Below, piece by piece: positions 1 through 7,248 of a stretch of DNA of 64,000 bases. The notes below the pieces were generated by a model, which worked only from the letters and a program-made list of their open reading frames with translations, was not told where the DNA came from and made no database searches. Position 1 is the first letter of the stretch. Each line of letters opens with the position of its first letter. Source of the DNA: Dyadobacter subterraneus (lineage in GTDB: Bacteria; Bacteroidota; Bacteroidia; Cytophagales; Spirosomataceae); contig NZ_JACYGY010000001.1 of NCBI RefSeq assembly GCF_015221875.1, forward strand, positions 930,001 through 994,000, given 5' to 3'. The position numbers were made by a program, and so were the translations under genes.

Positions 1-1
1 T

Positions 2-2890
2 TCTGTTCAGGAAATTGGTGGTGAGATGTTGTCAACGGCCAAAGAAGCAAATCTGGCCAATTCACTTGCCGGGAAAATGGCCGGCGTGCAGGTAACGCGT
101 TCTGCAAATGGTGCGGGCGGTTCATCCCGTGTTGTGATTCGTGGCTCCAATTCTCTGGTTGGAAATAGTCAGCCATTGTATGTGATTGACGGAATTCCGA
201 TGGACAACAGCAATCCAAGTTCTCCCGGAAGTGCCGGTGGAATTGATTATGGTGATGGTATTTCAAATATAAATCCGGAAGATGTAGAAAGCATGTCGGT
301 GCTGAAAGGCCCGAATGCGGCCGCACTTTACGGACAGCGCGGAAGTAATGGTGTTGTTTTGATCACCACGAAATCTGGTAAATCACGCAAGGGTATTGGC
401 ATTAAATATGGTATCGATTATTCATTAGGCGATGCGTTAGTTTTGCCGGATCTGCAAAATGTTTACGGTCAGGGTTATGACGGAAACTTTACAAATTTCC
501 GAGGCACCGACGATAAAATATACACCTGGGCAGCGGCACAGGCAGCCGGAATTGCAGGTATGCCAAAAATGAGCGGTGGCCGTGATCGTTTTACAAGATC
601 GAGTTGGGGAGCGAAAATGGAAGGTCAGCAGTATGAAGACCAGTGGGGAAATGTTTTGAATTTTACGCCGCAGCCAAATACTTTCCAGAAGTTTTTCAAA
701 CAGGAAAGACAAGTGGTAAATAACCTGAGTCTGGAAGGTGGAAACGACAATATCAGTTATCGATTGTCTTATGGAAATACAAATATCGATGGTTACACAC
801 CGGGAAATACTTTAAAACGTAACAATTTCAACCTTCGTACAACGGCCAAACTGACGTCGAAATTAGAAATGGATGTAAAAGTTAATTACATCGACCAAAA
901 AGGTGTTAACCGCCCGACCGTTTCCGATGCAAGCGATAATCCGGCCTATCTGTTTATCAGTCAGCCGCGTAGTATGCCAATGGATATTCTTGCCAATTCT
1001 TCATGGACGGCGCAGGATGTGAGCCGCCAGCTGGGTTATGGAAGTACAGCGGTGGTGGGTATGGAAAAAACCTATGCGACGAATTCATCCACGGCAAATC
1101 CTTACTGGACCGTTGCGCACACAAGAAATTCGGATGATCGTCAGCGTATTCTGGGCTTGATCCGTTTGAGTTATCAGTTCAATAACTGGATCAGATTAAC
1201 TGCAAAAACCGGTACTGATTTCTATACGGATGAGAGACTTCGCTACCGTGAAAAAGGAACTTATCAATCGCTGAATAAAAATGGAGATATCAGAGAGGAA
1301 GTTTCCCGCGTGCGTGAAAACAACAGCGATGTTTTGCTTTCATTAAATCCGCAGCTTTCAAAAGATCTTTCGTTTTCTCTGAATCTTGGTGCCAATCACC
1401 AGAAATTTTCATCCAGAACAACGGGTAATACCGGAACTGAATTTGTCGCACCGAATCTTTATGTGATCAATAATACACTGACCAATTCTTACATTTTCGG
1501 ATTGACAGAATCTTCCATTAATTCCGTTTATGGTTCAGGTCAGTTGGGTTATAAGGAATTTGCTTTTCTTGATTTCTCAGCCAGAAATGACTGGTCGTCC
1601 ACTTTATCACCTGCCAATAATTCATTCTTTTATCCGGCTGTGAGCGGTAGTTTGGTATTAACAGATGCGCTGGATCTTCAAAGTGATGTTTTGAGCTTTT
1701 TGAAAGTGAGAGCTTCATGGGCACAGGCTGGTAGTTCAGGTTCGCCATATCAATTGACGGGGACTTATTCTTTGGAACAAAATGCGCACGGAGGTGTTCC
1801 ACTGGCATCTTTTGCTTCAATTATTCCTGATCCAAATTTGAAAAATGAATTAACAACTTCAACTGAATTTGGTGTGGAAGCACGTTTTTTCAAAAACAGA
1901 ATGGGATTGGCCGCTGCGTATTATAATGCTAGTACCAAAAACCAGATTCTAGACGTGCCTTTGCCTCCGTCAAGCACATTTGCTTCCCGCCGTATCAACG
2001 CCGGACAAATCCGTAACCGTGGTGTGGAGTTGACTTTAAACGGAACGCCGATCAAAACAGATAATGGTTTCAGCTGGGATGCGACTTTCAACTTTTCAAG
2101 AAATCGTAACAAAGTACTTGCGCTAGCCGAAGGTGTTGATACTTATTTGCTCGGAAGTGACCGCGGTGTGAATGTGGTTGCTGAACCTGGAAAAGCATTT
2201 GGTACGATGATCGGAAATGGTTTTCAATGGCTGAGAGATGATCAGGGAAATCGTTTGATTGATCCGGTGACGGGTTTGCCACTTAAAACCAATGCGAAAC
2301 TTTTGTATGAAATGGGTAACGCGCTGCCAAAATGGATTGGTGGTTTTAACAACAGTTTCCGTTACAAAGGTTTTGCCTTATCAGCTTTGGTGGATATCAG
2401 TCAGGGCGGAAAAATATATTCTCAGAGTTTGAGAGAAGAGTTGATTTATGGTACCAACAAAATGACTTTGGAAGGTCGCGATGGTACTTACGTTGCCAAA
2501 GGTGTGGTTGCTGCAAAATCTGCTGATGGAACTTACACGAGTACCGGTCAGCAAAATACAAAACAGGTTCGCGCTCAGGATTACTGGAATGTGGTAGCAC
2601 CCGACAAAGACAACGTGGTTTCGGAAGAAATGCTGAATGATGCAAGTTATGTGATGTTCCGGGAGATGACTTTCAACTATCAGCTTCCGTCAAGCATTGT
2701 GAGAAAAACACCTTTTAAAGGAATTCGGGCGGGTATTTATGGACGGAACTTATTCTATCTGCAACGTCATACCGAAGGATTTGCACCGGAAGCTTCATCG
2801 TTTAACGTCAACAATTCTTCCCTGGGTCTGGAATCGACTGCGCTGCCATTGTTACGCTATTTTGGATTCAGCCTTAACGTAGAATTATAA
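2..2890 (+). CDS. SusC/RagA-type TonB-linked outer-membrane transporter, 3' part
   Basis: This is an outer-membrane, TonB-energised importer for oligosaccharides or other large nutrients. The frame is already open at base 2, so the signal peptide, CarboxypepD_reg domain and TonB box lie upstream of the window; an ATG at 26 is internal. The visible part starts in the plug domain, with the motifs GKMAGVQV, PLYVIDGIPMDN and LKGPNAAALYGQRGSNGVV typical of SusC plugs. The rest is a 22-strand-type beta-barrel ending in FGFSLNVEL with an aromatic/hydrophobic C-terminus. A susD-like lipoprotein gene follows within 70 bp, the usual partner acting as a lid. The substrate cannot be told from the sequence. 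Confidence 0.95.
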   Translation, partial: SVQEIGGEMLSTAKEANLANSLAGKMAGVQVTRSANGAGGSSRVVIRGSNSLVGNSQPLYVIDGIPMDNSNPSSPGSAGGIDYGDGISNINPEDVESMSVLKGPNAAALYGQRGSNGVVLITTKSGKSRKGIGIKYGIDYSLGDALVLPDLQNVYGQGYDGNFTNFRGTDDKIYTWAAAQAAGIAGMPKMSGGRDRFTRSSWGAKMEGQQYEDQWGNVLNFTPQPNTFQKFFKQERQVVNNLSLEGGNDNISYRLSYGNTNIDGYTPGNTLKRNNFNLRTTAKLTSKLEMDVKVNYIDQKGVNRPTVSDASDNPAYLFISQPRSMPMDILANSSWTAQDVSRQLGYGSTAVVGMEKTYATNSSTANPYWTVAHTRNSDDRQRILGLIRLSYQFNNWIRLTAKTGTDFYTDERLRYREKGTYQSLNKNGDIREEVSRVRENNSDVLLSLNPQLSKDLSFSLNLGANHQKFSSRTTGNTGTEFVAPNLYVINNTLTNSYIFGLTESSINSVYGSGQLGYKEFAFLDFSARNDWSSTLSPANNSFFYPAVSGSLVLTDALDLQSDVLSFLKVRASWAQAGSSGSPYQLTGTYSLEQNAHGGVPLASFASIIPDPNLKNELTTSTEFGVEARFFKNRMGLAAAYYNASTKNQILDVPLPPSSTFASRRINAGQIRNRGVELTLNGTPIKTDNGFSWDATFNFSRNRNKVLALAEGVDTYLLGSDRGVNVVAEPGKAFGTMIGNGFQWLRDDQGNRLIDPVTGLPLKTNAKLLYEMGNALPKWIGGFNNSFRYKGFALSALVDISQGGKIYSQSLREELIYGTNKMTLEGRDGTYVAKGVVAAKSADGTYTSTGQQNTKQVRAQDYWNVVAPDKDNVVSEEMLNDASYVMFREMTFNYQLPSSIVRKTPFKGIRAGIYGRNLFYLQRHTEGFAPEASSFNVNNSSLGLESTALPLLRYFGFSLNVEL

Positions 2891-2956
2891 TTTTATAACA
2901 GGATGATTTTCAATAGATTTTCGAAAACTGAAACGATCCGTACAACTTCTTATACG

Positions 2957-4456
2957 ATGAAAAATATTTTTAAACCATTCATATTAGCAGGTTTCGTTTG
3001 CCTGATGCAGTCTTGTACTGATGATTTTGAAAAAATAAATACACCGCCAACTTCGGTAACTACGATTGACGCGGGACTTATTTTATCAAAAGCGCAAAAA
3101 GACGCAGCTTTTGCCGAAGGACTGGAAATCCCGAACAGTCAATATGGTTCCTGGATTCAGCAATGGGCTGGCGGAGCGGTGGTTTCGAGCTCACGATATG
3201 TCGAGCAAAGTGATAACAATGTGTGGGATGCGCATTACACGCTGATCCGGAATCTTGCACAGATCAGAACGGATATTTTGAAAGGAAAAGAAAATGATCC
3301 GGCAGGAAGAACAAAATTGGCGATTGCCAAAATCGTTGAAATTTCTGTCTGGCAACGACTTACAGATCTTTTCGGTGATATTCCGTATTCTGAAACTGCA
3401 CTGGGTTCTGCCGATGTAAATAATAAACCAAAATTTGATACGCAGGAATCAGTGTATAAATCATTGATCACAGATCTTGATGCAGCAATCGGACAATTAA
3501 ATGCCTCTGACGCAAGTTACGGAACAGCAGATTTTTATTTTAAAGGCGATGTTACCAAATGGAAAAAGTATGGCAATTCCTTGAAATTAAGATTGGGGAT
3601 GCGCGTCCGTTATGCTGATGCTGCTTTGGCACAAAAAACAATTACCGAAGCGATGGGCCAGCCTTTGATGGAAAGTAATACGGATAATGCGACAATTCCG
3701 ACGTATAACAATGCTACAAATGCTAACGTGCATCCATTATTAAATCAATGGCTTACGGGTAGTTCCGATTTAAGATATCTGGCCAATACATTTGTTTCCC
3801 AGTTAGCAACAACAAATGATCCGAGACTTCCACTAATCGCACAGCCAAGCGTTAACTCTGTCAAAGCTGGTGCTCCGGCTTACAAAGGCATGGGAGTGGC
3901 GCTGACGGATGCCTTGCTGAAAGCGCTTGTAAAAGACGATTATTCCACCGCTTCGCAGTCAACCTTTTTCAATAAAGATTACAGTCCTGCTATTCCATGT
4001 ATGGTTATGTCGTTTTCTGATGTGAGTTTTTACAAGGCAGAAGCAGCGCTGGAAGGCTGGGGAGCAACGGCAGATCAGGCGGAAGGTTTTTATCAGGCGG
4101 GCGTGAAAGCTGCTTTGGCGCAGGCACCTTTTAATATCACAACGGTACCGGCAACTTTTGCAGCAGAGCTTTCCTTCACAAACTTAACCAAAGAGCAAAA
4201 ACTGCAAAAAATCGGGACGCAAAAATGGATTCAATTGTTCGGTCGCTCCTATGAAGCTTTCACTGAATGGCGAAGAATGGGCTATCCAATACTTACACCG
4301 GGACCGAATCAGGGTTCAACGAGTGGTACAATTCCTCGTCGTACGATTTATTCATCGCGCGAAGCATTATTGAATGAAACTAACTACAAAGACGCCGTAA
4401 GCAGACTTTCCAAGGGCGATTCTTATGTTTCAAAAGTATGGTGGGATAAAAAATAG
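2957..4456 (+). CDS. SusD/RagB-like nutrient-binding lipoprotein
   Basis: Surface lipoprotein that captures substrate over the SusC barrel. The ATG at 2957 is preferred to an in-frame ATG at 2903 because it gives a clean lipoprotein signal, MKNIFKPFILAGFVCLMQSC, with lipidated Cys20; the earlier start would put 18 odd residues in front. About 499 residues, normal for the SusD-like_2 type (compare DDFEKINTPPT near the mature N-terminus and the Trp/Tyr-rich C-terminus with TEWRRMGYPIL, where SusD proteins carry an FxEWRR-like motif). It is co-transcribed with the preceding susC gene, and a strong terminator follows, so the pair forms one unit. Confidence 0.93.
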   Translation: MKNIFKPFILAGFVCLMQSCTDDFEKINTPPTSVTTIDAGLILSKAQKDAAFAEGLEIPNSQYGSWIQQWAGGAVVSSSRYVEQSDNNVWDAHYTLIRNLAQIRTDILKGKENDPAGRTKLAIAKIVEISVWQRLTDLFGDIPYSETALGSADVNNKPKFDTQESVYKSLITDLDAAIGQLNASDASYGTADFYFKGDVTKWKKYGNSLKLRLGMRVRYADAALAQKTITEAMGQPLMESNTDNATIPTYNNATNANVHPLLNQWLTGSSDLRYLANTFVSQLATTNDPRLPLIAQPSVNSVKAGAPAYKGMGVALTDALLKALVKDDYSTASQSTFFNKDYSPAIPCMVMSFSDVSFYKAEAALEGWGATADQAEGFYQAGVKAALAQAPFNITTVPATFAAELSFTNLTKEQKLQKIGTQKWIQLFGRSYEAFTEWRRMGYPILTPGPNQGSTSGTIPRRTIYSSREALLNETNYKDAVSRLSKGDSYVSKVWWDKK

Positions 4457-4478
4457 TTCCCTTATTTACTCCAATTAA

Positions 4479-4521
4479 AAAAGGCAGAAAACATCCAATT
4501 TGGAAAAGTTTTCTGCCTTTT
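4479..4521 (+). terminator. Rho-independent terminator after the susCD unit
   Basis: A perfect 14-bp stem (4479-4492 with 4508-4521, arm AAAAGGCAGAAAAC) encloses a 15-nt loop. The A-rich left arm and T-rich right arm suit termination on either strand, and it lies between the susD-like gene and the convergent XRE gene. Confidence 0.88.
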
Positions 4522-4569
4522 GTTCAATACTTACCACCTATCTAATTATAACCATTATTCATCAACTAA

Positions 4570-4836
4570 TTATTTTTGAACAGCCTTCGAATTCAGTTGG
4601 ACCATATCTCCATTTGTATTATTTAGAAGTGTTACGATATCAATTTCAAGAATCGATGTAATTTCTAATAAGCGCTCGACTGTCAATCTTGTATAAGCCA
4701 ATTCAATCTTACTATATGCATTCTGGCTGATACCTAATTTCATTGCCAGATATTCCTGTGGATAACCTCTGTATTCTCTGATTTTTCTAATATTCGTGGC
4801 TACCGCTTTTAATTTTGTTTCCACACCTACGTTCAT
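4570..4836 (-). CDS. Small XRE-family DNA-binding regulator
   Basis: An 88-residue protein that is almost wholly a lambda-repressor-type helix-turn-helix. Residues about 14-70 hold the pattern KIREYRGYPQEYLAMKLGIS followed by QNAYSKIE, as in Cro/C1-type HTH proteins. There is no second domain, so no ligand or protease function is evident. It faces the susD-like gene and is divergent from the two leader-peptide genes, with about 575 bp between. It could control them, but the sequence gives only position as evidence. Such proteins are also seen alone in Bacteroidota genomes. Confidence 0.8.
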   Translation of the reverse strand: MNVGVETKLKAVATNIRKIREYRGYPQEYLAMKLGISQNAYSKIELAYTRLTVERLLEITSILEIDIVTLLNNTNGDMVQLNSKAVQK

Positions 4837-5352
4837 AACGCCTTAAAAGTTAGGTTGATTTAGAATGTTCTTATGATGAAGTTTTTGTTAAAATATACGA
4901 CACTGAGACACTGATAGATCATTTGGGAATAAAATATGTCGAAAAAGATAAGAAATAATTAAAGCTGGCAGATATTAGCTAAAATCAGATCTCATCATGA
5001 ATTTAATTTATAATAAACCCGGAATAATATAATTTTCCCCCGTTTTGTTGAACTGCTTTCTCCGATTGTGGAGAAAAGCGTCACCATTTTCTAATGATTA
5101 ATTGTAACTAAAACCACAAGTTACTTACCACTCAAAAAATCATAGAAATCATACTCAACATAGTTGTAAAGTACTCCTTCCTATTTCCTCATGTTATAAA
5201 AGGAACGTGCGCGTATACGACATGATTTCCGATTTAGATCAGTACGGATACTCCTTTTTGTTGTAATTTACTCTTTTTAGTTGTTTGTTAATCAGTGAGT
5301 TAAACTGAATATGGCACAGCTCTTTTAATAAATCATTCGAACACGCAGTTCA
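4837..5352. other. AT-rich gap upstream of the peptide genes
   Basis: About 515 bp with no convincing ORF or RNA gene. It must hold the divergent promoters of the XRE gene and the first peptide gene. I found no exact TAnnTTTG box. There are several A- and T-rich tracts and a T-rich stretch near 5251-5286 that could be an UP-like or regulator-binding region. Confidence 0.5.
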
Positions 5353-5412
5353 ACAGGGGTAGCTGAAAACCTGAAATAGAGTAGGCGGATTTTTCACGAA
5401 ATATGTAACATT

Positions 5413-5628
5413 ATGAAACTTCAGGAATTAAATGTCGCAGAAATGAATGAAATCAATGGTGGTCTCTTAGGCCTTGGAAGCAGTGACTCCGCGTCATCAG
5501 GTGGTCTGTTTGGAGGACTGGGAATTAATTTTAGCCATGAATCAGTAGACGACGACGGATCCTCAGAAAAAACCAACTTTGGTTTAGGTTTGGATTTGGG
5601 CGGAATCTTTAATTCTATCACTAACTAA
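5413..5628 (+). CDS. Double-glycine leader peptide, copy 1 (bacteriocin-like precursor)
   Basis: A 71-residue precursor. Residues 1-17, MKLQELNVAEMNEINGG, form a double-glycine leader of the kind cut by C39 peptidases after Gly17. The 54-residue core is rich in Gly, Ser, Leu and Asp, has no Cys and only one Lys, and is clearly acidic (SVDDDGSSE), ending FGLGLDLGGIFNSITN. Most class II bacteriocins are cationic, so the core is unusual. The exporter genes lie just downstream. No modifying enzyme is encoded nearby, so an unmodified peptide is the simplest inference. Function could be bacteriocin, signal or surface/aggregating peptide; the sequence does not decide. Confidence 0.88.
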   Translation: MKLQELNVAEMNEINGGLLGLGSSDSASSGGLFGGLGINFSHESVDDDGSSEKTNFGLGLDLGGIFNSITN

Positions 5629-5728
5629 GCATAGTTGGGTTTAACAAGATTTTCTCAACGCAAAAAAACAGGAGTCGCTGAAAACCTGAAATCGAGTAAG
5701 CAAATTTTTCATCAAACGAATAGAAATC

Positions 5729-5944
5729 ATGAAACTTCAAGAATTGAACTTCGCAGAAATGAATGAAATAAATGGTGGCCTTTTAGGACTAGGCAATAGT
5801 GATTCAGCATCGTCAAGCGGGCTGTTCGGAGCTTTGGGTCTTAATTTCAGTAATGAATCCGTAGATGACGATGGTTCGTCAGACAAAACCAACTTTGGTT
5901 TAGGTTTGGATCTGGGTGGAATTTTTAATTCTATTACCAACTAA
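5729..5944 (+). CDS. Double-glycine leader peptide, copy 2
   Basis: A paralogue of the peptide encoded 316 bp upstream, also 71 residues with no gaps between them. The leader differs only at residue 8 (Phe for Val), keeping INGG. The core keeps SVDDDGSS and an identical C-terminal segment from KTNFGLGL to the end. Differences cluster in the middle, GGLFGGLGINFSHE against SGLFGALGLNFSNE, all conservative. The conserved tail suggests the functional part. A two-peptide system is possible, but the two cores are too alike to be typical complementary partners. Confidence 0.88.
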   Translation: MKLQELNFAEMNEINGGLLGLGNSDSASSSGLFGALGLNFSNESVDDDGSSDKTNFGLGLDLGGIFNSITN

Positions 5945-5970
5945 GAAAATGCTTTTAGCAAAACAATCAA

Positions 5971-6001
5971 GAGGGGTGGCTTAGTCCACCCTCTCTTTGT
6001 T
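5971..6001 (+). terminator. Terminator or attenuator between peptide and exporter genes
   Basis: The stem GGGGTGG with CCACCCT (one G-U pair) around a TTAGT-containing loop is followed by CTCTTTGTTT. It comes 27 bp after the second peptide gene and before the HlyD gene. Partial termination here would give more peptide mRNA than exporter mRNA, a common arrangement in peptide-export operons. Confidence 0.65.
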
Positions 6002-6048
6002 TACAAGTGATTTTGGCATTTAGGTTGTAATGAAATCTTTTCTCTATC

Positions 6049-7242
6049 ATGGATGATAATAAAATTTTCCCACCCGAAATTCTTGAATATACTGCTGATT
6101 ATCACTTTCATCAGCACAATACGCGTTCTCAGCTCGTGTATCAGTTATTGCTTTTAATCGTTATCATTTCTTTTATTTCTCTATTTATTATTACGGTGGA
6201 TGTTAGTGTCCGCAGCACCGGGGTTATTCGTTCTGTCAATGACAAAAATGAAATAAAGGCTCTGGTAGGCGGTAGACTGGATTCGATTTTTGTAACAGAA
6301 AATCAGCGTGTCAAAAAAGGACAGATCTTACTAACCATTCAAACAGATATACTTACTGAACAAAACCAACTGGTAAAAGCACAGCAAGGTGATTTTGAAA
6401 ATCAGGTTAAGGATTTAAAAACGCTTCTTCATTTAAGCCGGACTAATAACTGGAGTAAAAAACCTGGTTTGCAAAGTGGCTTATATAAACAGGATTTTGC
6501 TCTTTTCTGGCAAAAAATAACCGAAGCCAAAACAACATTATACACGGTTGAAAAAGATTACGCGAGAAGTGTAAAACTGCATGATGTAAAGGCAATTTCA
6601 GAAATGGAATTTGACCGTGCAGTTTTACTGCACCGCAATGCAAACAACAATATAAAAACCATCATGGAAGAGGAGGAAGCGCGTTGGGAGTCGGAGCTGA
6701 CGCAGCTTGAAATGAAAGTAAGGGAGCTAAATTCCAAGAATGAGCAATATATAAGAGAGAAAGATTTTTACACGATTAAAGCGCCCATAAGCGGTACGGT
6801 TCAACAATTAAAAGGTTTACAGGCTGGTAGCTCTATTACTTCCAATGAATTTTTAGCAGAAATTTCTCCTGACGCCTCCATGGTGGCGGAAATGTATGTG
6901 CTTCCAAAAGATATCGGTTTGCTTCATCCGGGAACTCTTACAAGATTACAGGTTGATGCCTACAATTATAATCAGTGGGGACTGGTAACAGGGAAAGTAT
7001 TGTCAATTTCAAACGACGTTTATACAAGTGGAAATCAGCAGCCTTTTTTTAAAGTCCGTTGCAGGCTAGATCAGGATGCGCTGACTTTGCGAAATGGATA
7101 TGTCGGAAAACTTAAAAAAGGGATGACCTTGCAAGCGCGGTTTTTGGTTACAGAGCGCACACTTTTTCAATTACTTTATGACAAAGCGGATGACTGGCTG
7201 AATCCGAATTTAATTGCAACGGAAGAAACACCTCAAAACTAA
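6049..7242 (+). CDS. HlyD-family membrane fusion protein (exporter adaptor)
   Basis: A periplasmic adaptor that links an inner-membrane ABC exporter to an outer-membrane channel. A 397-residue protein with a short cytoplasmic N-terminus, one membrane segment at about residues 27-47 (LLLLIVIISFISLFIIT), then a biotinyl-lipoyl-like half (GGRLDSIFVTENQRVKKGQILL), a coiled-coil hairpin (about 90-230), and the second lipoyl half with APISGTVQQLKGLQAGSSI. The beta-barrel region follows. Its stop is 6 bp before the C39 exporter gene, so the two are coupled. No TolC-like outer-membrane factor is encoded in the window. Confidence 0.93.
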   Translation: MDDNKIFPPEILEYTADYHFHQHNTRSQLVYQLLLLIVIISFISLFIITVDVSVRSTGVIRSVNDKNEIKALVGGRLDSIFVTENQRVKKGQILLTIQTDILTEQNQLVKAQQGDFENQVKDLKTLLHLSRTNNWSKKPGLQSGLYKQDFALFWQKITEAKTTLYTVEKDYARSVKLHDVKAISEMEFDRAVLLHRNANNNIKTIMEEEEARWESELTQLEMKVRELNSKNEQYIREKDFYTIKAPISGTVQQLKGLQAGSSITSNEFLAEISPDASMVAEMYVLPKDIGLLHPGTLTRLQVDAYNYNQWGLVTGKVLSISNDVYTSGNQQPFFKVRCRLDQDALTLRNGYVGKLKKGMTLQARFLVTERTLFQLLYDKADDWLNPNLIATEETPQN

Positions 7243-7248
7243 ATCGTT

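Larger units (their letters stand above)
5353..5944 (+). repeat. Tandem duplication of a peptide gene with its upstream element
   Basis: Two units about 316 bp apart each consist of a roughly 60-bp non-coding element and a 71-codon gene. The non-coding elements (5353-5400 and 5668-5715) share the stretch GCTGAAAACCTGAAAT and a later ATTTTTCA at equal distance from the ATG. The coding copies differ at many third codon positions but little in protein, so the duplication is old and both copies have been kept under selection. Confidence 0.9.

Noticed and set aside
5413..5944. Lanthipeptide or other modified peptide precursors
   Set aside because: The cores have no Cys, and no cyclase, radical SAM or YcaO gene is near. 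An unmodified peptide is simpler.
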